Below the pieces are notes generated by a model, which was not told where the DNA came from, did no database searches, and was given only the letters and a program-made list of their open reading frames with translations. Of a DNA stretch of 64,000 bases, positions 9,998-19,209 are shown piece by piece. A program made the translations under genes and the position numbers. This DNA comes from Sphingobacterium prati. Lineage in GTDB: Bacteria > Bacteroidota > Bacteroidia > Sphingobacteriales > Sphingobacteriaceae. Position 1 is the stretch's first letter. Every line of letters begins with the position of its first letter. The DNA lies in contig NZ_JABJWY010000018.1 in NCBI RefSeq assembly GCF_013167215.1, forward strand, positions 62,001 through 126,000, read 5' to 3'.

Positions 9998-10828
9998 TCA
10001 GCCTGAATGTACAGGAATGACCATCATTGCGGCCTGGCTTTTCCAGGCCATTTTCTGTGCGATACTGGTATTGAAAATCCGGCTGAGCAATCCCTTGTCA
10101 CGATGGAAGGTAACCATCATATCAATATGATTCTCATTGATATATTGATTAATGCCAACGGCAATATCCGAATGTAAGATATAACTGTATATTGGATGGT
10201 AAGCGGCCAGCATATTGGTCATGATATTAATTTCCGTACTTAGCGTCTTGCTGGCAGGGTCTTCCTTGGTAACATGAACGACATACACCTCACTCTTGCT
10301 CAGCACTTCTGCTGCATTGATCAATAAGCGGTCTAACTTAAGGCGTACCTCTTTGAGATTGGTTGCGATCAGCATCTTTTTGGGGATTCTGAATTCAGCT
10401 TTGGCAGGTACAACTAATAGCGGCGTGTGGCAGTTCTCAATCAATTTTAGCGTATTACTTCCTAAGAGTAGTTTTTTAAAACCGCTTTTGCCCGCTGTTC
10501 CCACGATGACAAGATCAATATCTTCTTCTGCGCAGGTTCGGTTGACACCATAGCTCAATTCATATTCCTCCAACACCACTTTCCATGCAATGCCCTGTGG
10601 AAAGAGCTGCATTAGATCCTCCTGCCAGACGTTGAGATCCTTTTGTTTTTCTTCCAGGATATCCGAATTACTGATGACAACAGGCTCAGTGCCAACTGTG
10701 GGTACGACCTCATAGGTATGGTACAGCACAACTTTTTCTATTCCCCAAAGCGGCGCTAATTTTGCTGCATATTGCGCAGCAGCATATGCATTGTCAGAGA
10801 AGTCCGTTAACAAGAGAAGATTCTTCAT
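9998..10828 (-). CDS. Universal stress protein, tandem UspA domains
   Basis: A 276-residue protein made of two UspA domains, like E. coli UspE in layout. The first domain starts with LLLLTDFSDNA and carries the ATP-binding pattern G-2X-G-9X-GS (GTAGKSGFKKLLLGS). The second domain, from about residue 150, has lost the full pattern. Such proteins are cytoplasmic and help survival under starvation or redox stress; the molecular role is unclear. A paralogue of the same design lies at 11478-12314 with the DoxX gene in between, so the three may share stress-related roles. The ATG at 10828 gives the normal family N-terminus. Confidence 0.9.
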   Translation of the reverse strand: MKNLLLLTDFSDNAYAAAQYAAKLAPLWGIEKVVLYHTYEVVPTVGTEPVVISNSDILEEKQKDLNVWQEDLMQLFPQGIAWKVVLEEYELSYGVNRTCAEEDIDLVIVGTAGKSGFKKLLLGSNTLKLIENCHTPLLVVPAKAEFRIPKKMLIATNLKEVRLKLDRLLINAAEVLSKSEVYVVHVTKEDPASKTLSTEINIMTNMLAAYHPIYSYILHSDIAVGINQYINENHIDMMVTFHRDKGLLSRIFNTSIAQKMAWKSQAAMMVIPVHSG

Positions 10829-10929
10829 AGTAATTTATAATCAGGTCTATGTCCTTAAATTACGTATTTTTTGGTTATTTTAGAAATATCAATCAGTAAT
10901 TAACATTTTAATACATTAATTTTCTATTT

Positions 10930-11337
10930 ATGGCAATTTGGAATTCATTGGGGAAATATAGAGATACAGGCTTGTTGGTCCTTCGTATCGGATTAGGTGT
11001 CATGATGATTATGCATGGTTTGCCCAAGCTTCAAGGAGGGCCTGAACTCTGGGGGGGCGTCGGAAAAGCAATGGGCAATATTGGGATCAATTTTATGCCG
11101 GCATTTTGGGGTTTTATGGCCGCAGCCACAGAAACGATTGGCGGTCTTTTTTTACTATTAGGTCTCTTCTTCAGACCTTCGGCACTGTTACTTGCCTTTA
11201 CCATGGTGGTTGCAGGATTGATGCACCTGTCCAAAGGAGATGGTGTCTCAGGAGCCTCACATGCCATCGAATTGTTCTTCGTGTTTTTAGGTCTGGTCTT
11301 TGTCGGGCCAGGTAAACATTCCGTAGACAAGAAATAA
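10930..11337 (+). CDS. DoxX family membrane protein
   Basis: A 135-residue integral membrane protein with about four transmembrane helices and the DoxX family pattern: LVLRIGLGVMMIMHGLPKL near the start and a Gly/Leu-rich third helix (GGLFLLLGLFFRPSALLL). DoxX-family proteins include quinone-linked and redox-related membrane proteins, but most bacterial members have no assigned reaction. It sits between two minus-strand usp genes and is transcribed away from the first. An odd 42-bp perfect palindrome follows its stop codon. Function beyond the family is not visible. Confidence 0.85.
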   Translation: MAIWNSLGKYRDTGLLVLRIGLGVMMIMHGLPKLQGGPELWGGVGKAMGNIGINFMPAFWGFMAAATETIGGLFLLLGLFFRPSALLLAFTMVVAGLMHLSKGDGVSGASHAIELFFVFLGLVFVGPGKHSVDKK

Positions 11338-11364
11338 CGGCAAGTATTTAAGCAGGCCAGCATC

Positions 11365-11406
11365 GCCATATACATAACTGGCGGTACCGCCAGTTATGTA
11401 TATGGC
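11365..11406. repeat. 42-bp perfect palindrome
   Basis: Two 21-base arms (11365-11385 and 11386-11406) are exact reverse complements with no spacer. It lies between the convergent DoxX and usp genes and is followed by a weaker hairpin at about 11411-11450. It may act as a bidirectional terminator, though it lacks a clean T-run. Confidence 0.85.
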
Positions 11407-11410
11407 AAAG

Positions 11411-11450
11411 GGGACTTCCATGAGCTGGATTCAATCCACGGAAGCCCCCT
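11411..11450. terminator. Hairpin after the second usp gene
   Basis: GGGGACTTCC pairs with GGAAGCCCCC apart from one mismatch, and an inner hairpin (TGGAT/ATCCA) fills the loop. Read on the minus strand it follows the usp stop codon, so it is a reasonable terminator of that gene. Confidence 0.5.
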
Positions 11451-11477
11451 TGTCCTGTTGTCTACTTTGCCTTATTA

Positions 11478-12314
11478 TTATGATTTATCCATTGGAATGA
11501 CCAATAAATTGGCCGCACCATTCCATGCCATCTTTTTGGAGATGCTCGTTTTGAATAAGCTTGCCAATAAACCTTGTTTCTTATGGAAGGAGAGGATAAG
11601 GTCAATATGTTTCTCTTTCGCATATTCTGCTATCCCCATTGTGATATCGTCATGGCTGATGTAATCATAGATCGGTTTGTATTTGTCAAGGCGTTCATGC
11701 AAATGTTTTAATTCCTGGGCCAAATCTGCGGCGGAACTTTCTCTCTTGGCCACGTTCAAAACATAGAGCTGGGCAGAGAAAGCATCGAGCACCTGATCCA
11801 GGTTAAACAGACTCAATTTGCGGTCTACTTCTTTCAGGTCAGTTGTCGCTAGCACATGCTTTGGTACTGCCGGATTGACCTTATGAGAGACAATCAACAT
11901 CGGCTTATTGCAGATATCCATTAAAGTAATGGCATTGCTTCCCACCAATATTTTGGCAAAGCCAGTCTGGCCTGTGATGCCCAGCGCCACCAGATCGATA
12001 TGCTCAGATTTGCATAAGTCATTTACACCTATCGGAAGATCGACGTCTTCCATCCTATGGGATAAGGCCACTTGTGGTGGAAAGAGCGGTCTGATCAGCG
12101 CTAGCCATGCATTTAATTCTTCCTCTTTGGCCTCTTTTACTTCATCATTAACCACAACAATGGGTTCGTTGTTTACAATTGTTACGCTGTTGTACGTATG
12201 GTAAACAATCACTTGTTCAGTGTGCCAGGCCGTTGTACAGAGGGCTACTTGTTTTGCAGCTAGAAGTGCATTTTCTGAAAAGTCGGTTAAAAGCAGGATA
12301 CGTTTCATGCTCAT
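11478..12314 (-). CDS. Universal stress protein, tandem UspA domains (second copy)
   Basis: A 278-residue tandem UspA protein, paralogous to the one at 9998-10828. Both begin with an LLLTDFS-type strand and both keep the ATP-binding pattern in the first domain (here GITGQTGFAKILVGS). The second domain (about residues 150-278) again looks degenerate. It is likely cytoplasmic and stress-induced. Two ATG codons six bases apart (12314 and 12308) are possible starts. The duplication flanking a DoxX gene suggests a local stress-response neighbourhood, but no regulatory site could be identified. Confidence 0.9.
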   Translation of the reverse strand: MSMKRILLLTDFSENALLAAKQVALCTTAWHTEQVIVYHTYNSVTIVNNEPIVVVNDEVKEAKEEELNAWLALIRPLFPPQVALSHRMEDVDLPIGVNDLCKSEHIDLVALGITGQTGFAKILVGSNAITLMDICNKPMLIVSHKVNPAVPKHVLATTDLKEVDRKLSLFNLDQVLDAFSAQLYVLNVAKRESSAADLAQELKHLHERLDKYKPIYDYISHDDITMGIAEYAKEKHIDLILSFHKKQGLLASLFKTSISKKMAWNGAANLLVIPMDKS

Positions 12315-12508
12315 GTCTTTTTAGTTGTTAAATTCGGTTTCTCCGGAATCGCTGGTACAGTGCGTATTGTTGCACGGTCATTACCCTTAGCGTTTGTTTG
12401 TATTTCCGTTTTTAATATAACAACTCATCTTACGATAAGTTACAAACAAAAGGTAGAATTCCGATTTAAAGGCTTAAAGCTCCTTTTTCCAATCACTTGT
12501 ACGAATAA

Positions 12509-13894
12509 TTATTCGCCAATTGCATAATATTTAAATCCGATATCTTCTAGCTCTTTACGATTTAAGAGCTTGCGTCCGTCGAATACGAAAGCGGGCTTTT
12601 TCATTTTTTCCTTTATCTTTTGCCACTCATAGGTTTTGAATACATCCCATTCGGTGAGTATTGCGATGGCATGGGCATCATCGCAGGCATCATACGGCGT
12701 ATCAACAATTTTGACTAAGCGTCTATTTTCATCTGAAGAGCGTGAGTTTAAATAGTCAAGGTCTGCATAAATTCGCTCGGCACTGACTTTTGGGTCGTAA
12801 ACGGTAATTTCGGCCTGCTCGTTGAGGAGGTAGTCTGCGACATAAATAGCGGCAGATTCGCGTGTGTCGTTGGTATCTTTTTTAAAGGCCCACCCTAAAA
12901 AAGCAATTTTTTTACCAGAAACCGTATTATACAATGTTTGAATAATATGGTCTGCGAATCGATGCTTTTGATAGTCATTCATGATGATTACCTGGTCCCA
13001 ATAATCGGCTACTTCGGTTAGGCCGTAGCTTCTAGCTATATAAACCAGATTGAGAATGTCTTTTTGAAAACAAGATCCACCGAAACCTACCGATGCTTTA
13101 AGAAATTTTGAACCAATACGCGTATCCATACCAATTGCTTTAGCTACTTCATCCACGTTAGCCCCGGTCTTTTCACATAATGCTGAAATGGCATTTATTG
13201 AAGACACTCGTTGCGCTAAAAATGCATTAGCCGTTAATTTAGAAAGTTCAGAAGACCATAGGTTTGTGGTTAATATCTTGCTCCGGTCTACCCAGTTTGC
13301 ATAAATATCGACAAGTGCGGCAATGGCGTTTTCATCTTCACCTCCAATTAGCACTCGGTCCGGATTGATCAGATCTGTAATAGCAGTACCTTCTGCCAGA
13401 AATTCTGGATTTGATAAAATATGAAAGTCGACTCCATTTCCAGTGTTGTCAAGAATACTTTTTAGAGCTGCAGCTGTACGGACGGGAAGCGTGGATTTTT
13501 CAACAACTATTTTGCTGTTTTTGGCCACTGCAGCGATTTGGCGGGCGCACAATTCGATATACTTTAGATCTGCAGCAAGGCCCTTTCCTTTGCCGTAGTT
13601 CTTTGTTGGCGTATTAACCGAAATAAAAATCATGTCTGCTTCGTCAATAGCGCTGTCGATATCTGTTGAGAAAAACAAATTTCGGTTACGCGCCTCTGCG
13701 ACGATTTCACTTAGCCCGGGTTCATACACAGGAAGGTTTTCTAAGTTTTTATCATTCCAGGCATTAATGCGGGCGGCATTTACGTCCACAATTGTCACGT
13801 CGATATGGGGACATTGTTTGGCAATTACAGACATGGTAGGGCCTCCCACATAGCCAGCTCCGATGCAGCAGATTTTCTTGATCGTTTTGCTCAT
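12509..13894 (-). CDS. ugd: UDP-glucose 6-dehydrogenase (first copy)
   Basis: A 461-residue cytoplasmic enzyme that oxidises UDP-glucose to UDP-glucuronate in two NAD-dependent steps, supplying precursors for surface polysaccharides. The NAD-binding fold begins with [11 protein letters not shown], the catalytic Cys (about residue 275) sits in [10 protein letters not shown], and the C-terminal UDP-binding domain ends in FVFDGRKLL. The length and the [11 protein letters not shown] start resemble the longer animal-type UGDH group rather than short bacterial forms. A close paralogue lies in the second polysaccharide operon at 57339-58721. This copy stands alone on the minus strand, so it may provide a constitutive supply. 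Confidence 0.93.
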   Translation of the reverse strand: MSKTIKKICCIGAGYVGGPTMSVIAKQCPHIDVTIVDVNAARINAWNDKNLENLPVYEPGLSEIVAEARNRNLFFSTDIDSAIDEADMIFISVNTPTKNYGKGKGLAADLKYIELCARQIAAVAKNSKIVVEKSTLPVRTAAALKSILDNTGNGVDFHILSNPEFLAEGTAITDLINPDRVLIGGEDENAIAALVDIYANWVDRSKILTTNLWSSELSKLTANAFLAQRVSSINAISALCEKTGANVDEVAKAIGMDTRIGSKFLKASVGFGGSCFQKDILNLVYIARSYGLTEVADYWDQVIIMNDYQKHRFADHIIQTLYNTVSGKKIAFLGWAFKKDTNDTRESAAIYVADYLLNEQAEITVYDPKVSAERIYADLDYLNSRSSDENRRLVKIVDTPYDACDDAHAIAILTEWDVFKTYEWQKIKEKMKKPAFVFDGRKLLNRKELEDIGFKYYAIGE

Positions 13895-14074
13895 TTTGCT
13901 TATCTAAATTATAATATAACAATAAATGTAAAGTGTTCAGAACAGTTTTTAGTGTTTAAATGTTGAGTAATTTGATCTAAAAAATTAAATCTTGCAAGCA
14001 AGTGTGTTCTTGTGGTTGTAGGTCAGGCGATTTTTATATAAAAAAGCGCTTTTCAAAAGACGACTTTAAGATAT

Positions 14075-14114
14075 AAAAAAAAAGTTAAAAGCCGCAGCTT
14101 TTAACTTTTTTTTT
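14075..14114 (-). terminator. Terminator of the Prc-type protease gene
   Basis: A perfect 18-bp stem (14075-14092 with 14097-14114) with a 4-base loop and runs of nine A and nine T, 50 bases after the protease stop codon on the minus strand. It insulates the downstream ugd gene. Confidence 0.88.
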
Positions 14115-14163
14115 AACTTGGAGCAAGTTTTTTCTTTTTTTGGATACTTCTCCTTGATCACTT

Positions 14164-16284
14164 CTATTTTTTGCCAGCAAAATTGATGATGAAATCCGTC
14201 ATTACTTTGGCACTTTCATCTTTTACAAAGTCAAGATCCATTTTTGGTTGCGGTTTACCCTCTTCCCATGCTGGTTTGCCCTGTAATTTCAATAAAGCAT
14301 TGATCCGTTCTCTATTTTTCTTGAGATTGTCATCTTTTTCTTTTTTGAATTTATTCAATTCCAGTGAAATTTTAACATCATCATCTTTTTGAGCCTCTTC
14401 GATATCTTCTTTTAAATACTTGTATTCAAGGGAATTTTTGATACGCGTCTCGTGCAGTGTTGCGAGCTTATTGTCCACGCCACTCATATCCGCGACTTTT
14501 TTGAAGTTGCTCGATTGAATTTGGTCCCAAGGAAGTGCAGATTTTTCCGAACTTTCACCAAATTTCTCAGCCGAGAATTGAGATGGGAATGTAATATCCG
14601 GCGTCACCCCTTTGTGTTGCGTACTGCTACCATTGACACGGTAAAATTTACCCAGGGTAATATTGATCTGTCCATATTGTGGAGCACCTTCGGGAGTATC
14701 AGGATCCTTCTCGCCCGAAGCTTTGAGTAATAGGCGGCTGGTCGGGCTGATGACACGTGACATATCGATGGCAGATTGTACAGTTCCCTTACCATAACTC
14801 TGTGAGCCTAGGATTACCCCTCTGCCGTAGTCTTGAATTGCACCCGCAAAGATTTCAGAAGCCGAGGCCGAGAAACGGTTGATCATTACCCCCAATGGGC
14901 CATCCCAAGCTACCCCTGCATTTTTGTCTTCTTCGACATCGATATTATTTTTTGTATCTCTTACTTGTACCACAGGTCCTTTGTCAATAAACAATCCAGT
15001 CAGATCAATAGCTTCCGGAAGTGAGCCCCCGCCATTGAAGCGTAGATCAATGAGTACTGCATCTACTTTGGCCTGTTTGAGCGTATCCAGGATTAACCTT
15101 ACGTCTCTTGTTGTACTTTTATAGTTAGGGTCACGTCTTCTGTATGCTTCAAAGTCCATGTAAAATTTAGGGATATTGATTACCCCCACCTTATACATTT
15201 TTCCATCCGTACCTTTGATGTTCATGATCTCCTTTTTAGCAGACTCTTCTTCCACGACGATTTTTTCACGTACGAGCGATACAATACGTGGATGCGAGTT
15301 CATCGGTTGCCCTGCAGGAATGATTTTAAGTCGTACGATTGTTCCTTTGGGCCCTTTAATTTTGGCAACAGCGGCATCCAGTCTCCAGCCGATGATATCT
15401 TCAAATTCACCATCTTTGCCTTGTGCGACACCGATGATCTTGTCGTTCACCTGAATGGTCTTGTCCTTAAAGATAGGGCCACCAGGGATGATCTCATTGA
15501 TGCTCACCGCCTCATTGTCGATCATAAGTCTTGCACCAATACCTTCAAAAGTATTTGCCATGCCTTCGTTAAAGGCCTGTGCATACGATGGGTTGAAATA
15601 CGAAGTGTGCGGATCTACAGCATCAGTCAGCGACTGCATAATGATCTGGAATGCGTCGTTGGAATTGTATTTTTTTGTTTGCGAGATTAAATTCACATAG
15701 CGCTTTTTCAATGTCTCCACCTGTTTGGTTTTAGCGCTGTCCGTAGATTTTCCACTCGCTGTTTCCAAGTTTAACAAGTCATACTTCACACGTTTACGCC
15801 ATTGGTCATTCGCCTCTGCGTCTGTTTTGAACCAGCTTAATTTTTCGCGGTTGGGTTGATAGAATTCGTCTTTGGTAAAGTCATGTGTTTTGTCTATTTC
15901 AGAAAGTGCATATTGCATTCTTTCTAAATATCTTTTTTTGTAGACATTAAAGATATGGAAGGCAGCAGAAAGATCGCCATCTTTCATATCTTGGGCAAGA
16001 TTACTCTTGTAAGCTTGAAATTCATCGATATCCGACTGGAGCAAATAATTTTTGCTTTGGTCCAAACCTTTGATCAGATTATCGTAGATAATTCCAGATA
16101 TCGAATCATTCATTTTGACCTTCTTGTAGCTCGCATTTTCCAATAATCCAATCACTTCTTTCGCGATGATCTGATGCTGGGTACTCGGCTTGAGGCCGCC
16201 ATCATCTGGAAGCGCCACCCGTGGTTTTGATCCACAGGAGACAATAGATACCACAAAAAGTGCAAATATGAGTTTCCTAAACAT
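14164..16284 (-). CDS. prc: Carboxy-terminal processing protease, Prc/Tsp type (peptidase S41)
   Basis: About 706 residues, with a lipoprotein signal peptide at the N-terminus (FVVSIVSCGS, Cys at residue 17). After an N-terminal helical region comes a PDZ domain (about 240-340) and the S41 catalytic core. The Ser-Lys dyad is S474 in FSASASE and K499 in SYGKGT, with the same 25-residue spacing as E. coli Tsp. The C-terminal domain matches the long Tsp form. The enzyme degrades or trims envelope proteins from their C-termini, probably from the inner face of a membrane. An ATG at 16308 would add eight residues; the start at 16284 gives a more normal lipoprotein signal and is preferred. Confidence 0.9.
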   Translation of the reverse strand: MFRKLIFALFVVSIVSCGSKPRVALPDDGGLKPSTQHQIIAKEVIGLLENASYKKVKMNDSISGIIYDNLIKGLDQSKNYLLQSDIDEFQAYKSNLAQDMKDGDLSAAFHIFNVYKKRYLERMQYALSEIDKTHDFTKDEFYQPNREKLSWFKTDAEANDQWRKRVKYDLLNLETASGKSTDSAKTKQVETLKKRYVNLISQTKKYNSNDAFQIIMQSLTDAVDPHTSYFNPSYAQAFNEGMANTFEGIGARLMIDNEAVSINEIIPGGPIFKDKTIQVNDKIIGVAQGKDGEFEDIIGWRLDAAVAKIKGPKGTIVRLKIIPAGQPMNSHPRIVSLVREKIVVEEESAKKEIMNIKGTDGKMYKVGVINIPKFYMDFEAYRRRDPNYKSTTRDVRLILDTLKQAKVDAVLIDLRFNGGGSLPEAIDLTGLFIDKGPVVQVRDTKNNIDVEEDKNAGVAWDGPLGVMINRFSASASEIFAGAIQDYGRGVILGSQSYGKGTVQSAIDMSRVISPTSRLLLKASGEKDPDTPEGAPQYGQINITLGKFYRVNGSSTQHKGVTPDITFPSQFSAEKFGESSEKSALPWDQIQSSNFKKVADMSGVDNKLATLHETRIKNSLEYKYLKEDIEEAQKDDDVKISLELNKFKKEKDDNLKKNRERINALLKLQGKPAWEEGKPQPKMDLDFVKDESAKVMTDFIINFAGKK

Positions 16285-16484
16285 ATTTTCGACAGTTTTA
16301 ATAATCATTTTATAAAAAAAAATTTTCAGCTCTTATTGATAAGCGTGCTAAATTTAGTGAAATTCATAGCACATTAATATAGATTCTAAAAATTTATTTG
16401 AATTAACCTTTAATATTTACAAAAAGCTTAAAATACAATTTATTCCTACTTTCGGTTCCTCGGGTGATATTTTGTATGAAAGTC

Positions 16485-17588
16485 CTAATTGTACAATTCG
16501 TTTTTCAGTTGTGTGTAAGCTTTGTATGTCTGGTCGGCTGAAGGATAATCTTTCAGCACCAGGTATACTTCGCCCAATTTGTCCAATATAGCCAATGAAA
16601 GCTGTTTGTTATTCTCGTTAGATGCCAATTCCGCCGCCTGGATAAATTCTTTGATGGCGATCTTGTAATTACCATCCTTTTGTTTGGAGGCAGCAAGGAG
16701 ATATTCGATCTCTGCCAGTTCGCCGCTCAATTTCTTTGCATTGGCCAGGTCACGTGCCTGTAACAAAAACCACTGCGCTTCTGTGTATTTACGCTGGTTA
16801 AAATAAATCTCAGCAAGCATCTCCCAGGCGAATATTTTGCCTTCATAAGCTTTTGCTTTATTGAATAGTGGGATAGCACTACGGATAATGTTGTTCTCAG
16901 CGGCCTTAAAATTTCCCTGCCCCGCACGTGCCATCGCAATTAACAGCCAGGCATTCGCCTGTTCGACATAGCTTTTGCTTACTGTCGCATGGCTATGGTA
17001 TTTTTGGGCACTCTCTTCTGCTTTGACAAAGTCACCATGATACAAAAGAAAATTGCTCAAGTTCAGACTGATCGTAGCAATATCATTGGTATTGTCTGTA
17101 CGATTTGCCAAAGAGAGGGCATCATAGAGAAATTTTGACGCATTGCTGCTATCGTTATTTTTAATAGCAAATAGCGCGGCTTCATTTGCCAGGGCGTAGC
17201 CCGCGATCCAATTTTCCGATTTCTTTTGATTTTCGATGGCATTATCCCATGTTGCGGTATTGGGGGGGACAGGATTCATTAGGTACTGAAAATGCCCGAT
17301 GTTATTGGTGCTTTTCAGTTGCAGCAATAAGCGTTGGAAGAGCAGCTGCCGCTCGATTTTTCTGCTAAAATCCTTTTTATCGCTATAATTCTCCTCAATA
17401 ATTTCATTTTCAGTCTTTGGCGGTGGCAGGAAATACACCTCCGGACCTATTCCTCTAAAAGAAGCATCGTATTTTTTTATTGCCCCGGTATAATCCTTTG
17501 GGGTTTGCTGTGCCCGTACCTTTCCGCTCATTCCAAGGGTTGTGGTTAGGGCTGCCAAAAGCAAGGTCCAGTATTTCGTCATCCTCAT
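16485..17588 (-). CDS. Exported tetratricopeptide-repeat protein
   Basis: A 367-residue protein with a signal peptide (LGMSGKVRAQQ) followed by a conserved-looking N-terminal segment and then about five to six helix-turn-helix repeats of TPR type from residue 120 to the end (for example the ALSLANRT, AWLLIAMARAGQGNFKAA and AEIYFNQRKYTEA blocks). TPR arrays bind other proteins; this one should be periplasmic or outer-membrane associated. No enzymatic domain is present. It is next to, and co-directional with, the Prc protease gene but about 175 bases upstream, so co-transcription is possible but unproven. It is divergent from rarA. Its partner is unknown. Confidence 0.7.
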   Translation of the reverse strand: MRMTKYWTLLLAALTTTLGMSGKVRAQQTPKDYTGAIKKYDASFRGIGPEVYFLPPPKTENEIIEENYSDKKDFSRKIERQLLFQRLLLQLKSTNNIGHFQYLMNPVPPNTATWDNAIENQKKSENWIAGYALANEAALFAIKNNDSSNASKFLYDALSLANRTDNTNDIATISLNLSNFLLYHGDFVKAEESAQKYHSHATVSKSYVEQANAWLLIAMARAGQGNFKAAENNIIRSAIPLFNKAKAYEGKIFAWEMLAEIYFNQRKYTEAQWFLLQARDLANAKKLSGELAEIEYLLAASKQKDGNYKIAIKEFIQAAELASNENNKQLSLAILDKLGEVYLVLKDYPSADQTYKAYTQLKNELYN

Positions 17589-17772
17589 GCATTATTACGT
17601 CGTAATTAACGTGTAATACAAATATGACGAAAAATTATGTGAAAAAATGTTAAAGTGTTTTTTTGCGTATTGTGTAATTAGTATTGAGCCCCTGCTGGTA
17701 CAAGCCTGCAGCTTCTCAGCGATACTTAATCAGGATGACTAAAATATTTAGTTATTGTACTGTTTAATTTTT

Positions 17773-17780
17773 TAAATTTG
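17773..17780 (+). promoter_or_regulatory. -7 promoter element directly ahead of rarA
   Basis: TAAATTTG matches the Bacteroidota -7 consensus and ends five bases before the rarA ATG, so the transcript may start at or next to the start codon. A TTG at 17755-17757 lies upstream but with a short 15-base spacer. Confidence 0.5.
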
Positions 17781-17784
17781 CGTT

Positions 17785-19065
17785 ATGGCAACACGTATCC
17801 CACTTGCAGAACGACTACGTCCACATCAATTGAACGATTATGTAGGGCAACAGCATATCGTCGGTCCTGATGCAGTACTCTATCATGCGATTCAACAAAA
17901 GAATATTCCTTCGATGATCTTGTGGGGCCCTCCGGGGGTGGGAAAAACGAGCTTGGCTTTATTGATTGCGAAGGAGTTGGATAGACCTTTTTTCTCTTTG
18001 AGTGCCATACAAGCTGGTGTAAAAGATATCCGGGAGGTGATTGACAAGGCCGAACGGCTGATGAATTTTAATCAGGATCAGCCCATTTTGTTTATCGACG
18101 AGATCCATCGTTTTTCCAAGTCCCAGCAGGATTCATTATTGGGGGCGGTCGAACGCGGCTTAGTCACACTGATCGGTGCCACCACCGAAAACCCCTCATT
18201 TGAGGTGATATCAGCATTGCTTTCCCGTTGCCAGGTCTATGTGCTCGAACATCTGTCCGAGGAGGATCTTATTGGCCTCGTGCAAAAGGCATTGCACGAA
18301 GATGAATATCTCCAAAAGCATGATATCGTCGTTGAAGAATATGAAGCGCTATTGCGCTTGTCCGGTGGTGATGCGCGGAAATTATTGAATGTGCTTGAGC
18401 TGGTCGTCAATGCGGCAGTACTCCACAAGGAGCCGATTACCAATGCTTTTGTTCTGCGACAAGTGCAGCAGAATATGGCAATCTATGACAAGGCGGGGGA
18501 ACAGCATTATGATATTATTTCAGCATTTATAAAGTCTATTCGCGGATCCGACCCCAATGCGGCGGTGTATTGGCTAGCCCGCATGATCGAAGGTGGCGAG
18601 GATCCATCTTTTATAGCGCGGCGCTTATTGATCTTAGCTTCCGAAGACATTGGCAATTCCAATCCCAATGCGCTCCTGCTGGCCAATAACTGTTTTCAGG
18701 CGGTGAATGTAATCGGATGGCCCGAATCACGTATTATCCTATCGCAGACCGTTATTTATCTAGCCACTTCAGTCAAGAGCAATGCCTCCTACGAAGCCAT
18801 TAACAAGGCACAGGCCCTGGTGAAGCAGACCGGTGATCTGTCCGTTCCCTTACATATTCGTAATGCGCCAACCAAGTTGATGAAAGATCTTAATTATGGT
18901 GCCGAATATAAATATGCACATTCCTTTCCCGGGAACTTTGTGGTACAGGAATTTCTACCCAAGGAAGTCAGTGGTGTCAAGTTATACGAACCGGGGCAAA
19001 ATCCCCAGGAAGAGAAAATCCGCCAGAGCCTACGCGACAAATGGAAGGAGAAGTACAGGTATTAG
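17785..19065 (+). CDS. rarA: Replication-associated recombination protein A (AAA+ ATPase)
   Basis: A 426-residue cytoplasmic AAA+ ATPase of the RarA/MgsA/WRNIP1 family that acts at stalled replication forks and binds SSB. Walker A is GPPGVGKT at residues 48-55, Walker B is LFIDEIH (D105, E106), and the family start RPHQLNDYVGQQH is present. The C-terminal tetramerisation region ends normally (QEFLPKEVSGV followed by a charged tail). Length matches the family. A diverged fragment of this C-terminal coding sequence occurs again at about 25457-25519, beyond the iron-uptake operon. Convergent with the PepSY gene downstream. Confidence 0.95.
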   Translation: MATRIPLAERLRPHQLNDYVGQQHIVGPDAVLYHAIQQKNIPSMILWGPPGVGKTSLALLIAKELDRPFFSLSAIQAGVKDIREVIDKAERLMNFNQDQPILFIDEIHRFSKSQQDSLLGAVERGLVTLIGATTENPSFEVISALLSRCQVYVLEHLSEEDLIGLVQKALHEDEYLQKHDIVVEEYEALLRLSGGDARKLLNVLELVVNAAVLHKEPITNAFVLRQVQQNMAIYDKAGEQHYDIISAFIKSIRGSDPNAAVYWLARMIEGGEDPSFIARRLLILASEDIGNSNPNALLLANNCFQAVNVIGWPESRIILSQTVIYLATSVKSNASYEAINKAQALVKQTGDLSVPLHIRNAPTKLMKDLNYGAEYKYAHSFPGNFVVQEFLPKEVSGVKLYEPGQNPQEEKIRQSLRDKWKEKYRY

Positions 19066-19163
19066 ATTGGAATATTGAGATTCTGGGATTGCAAGCCCGG
19101 GCTTACCAAGGATCTTCTATTTTTGACTTCTAGTTGTACGAGCCTAAGGTTCGTAAAAGCAAA

Positions 19164-19184
19164 GGCGAGCTGTTATAGCTCGCC
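19164..19184. terminator. Hairpin between rarA and the PepSY gene
   Basis: A perfect 8-bp GC-rich stem (19164-19171 with 19177-19184) with a 5-base loop between two convergent genes. The T-run is poor on both sides, so termination is likely but not certain. Confidence 0.5.
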
Positions 19185-19209
19185 TATTACAGATATGAGT
19201 AAGAAAAAT

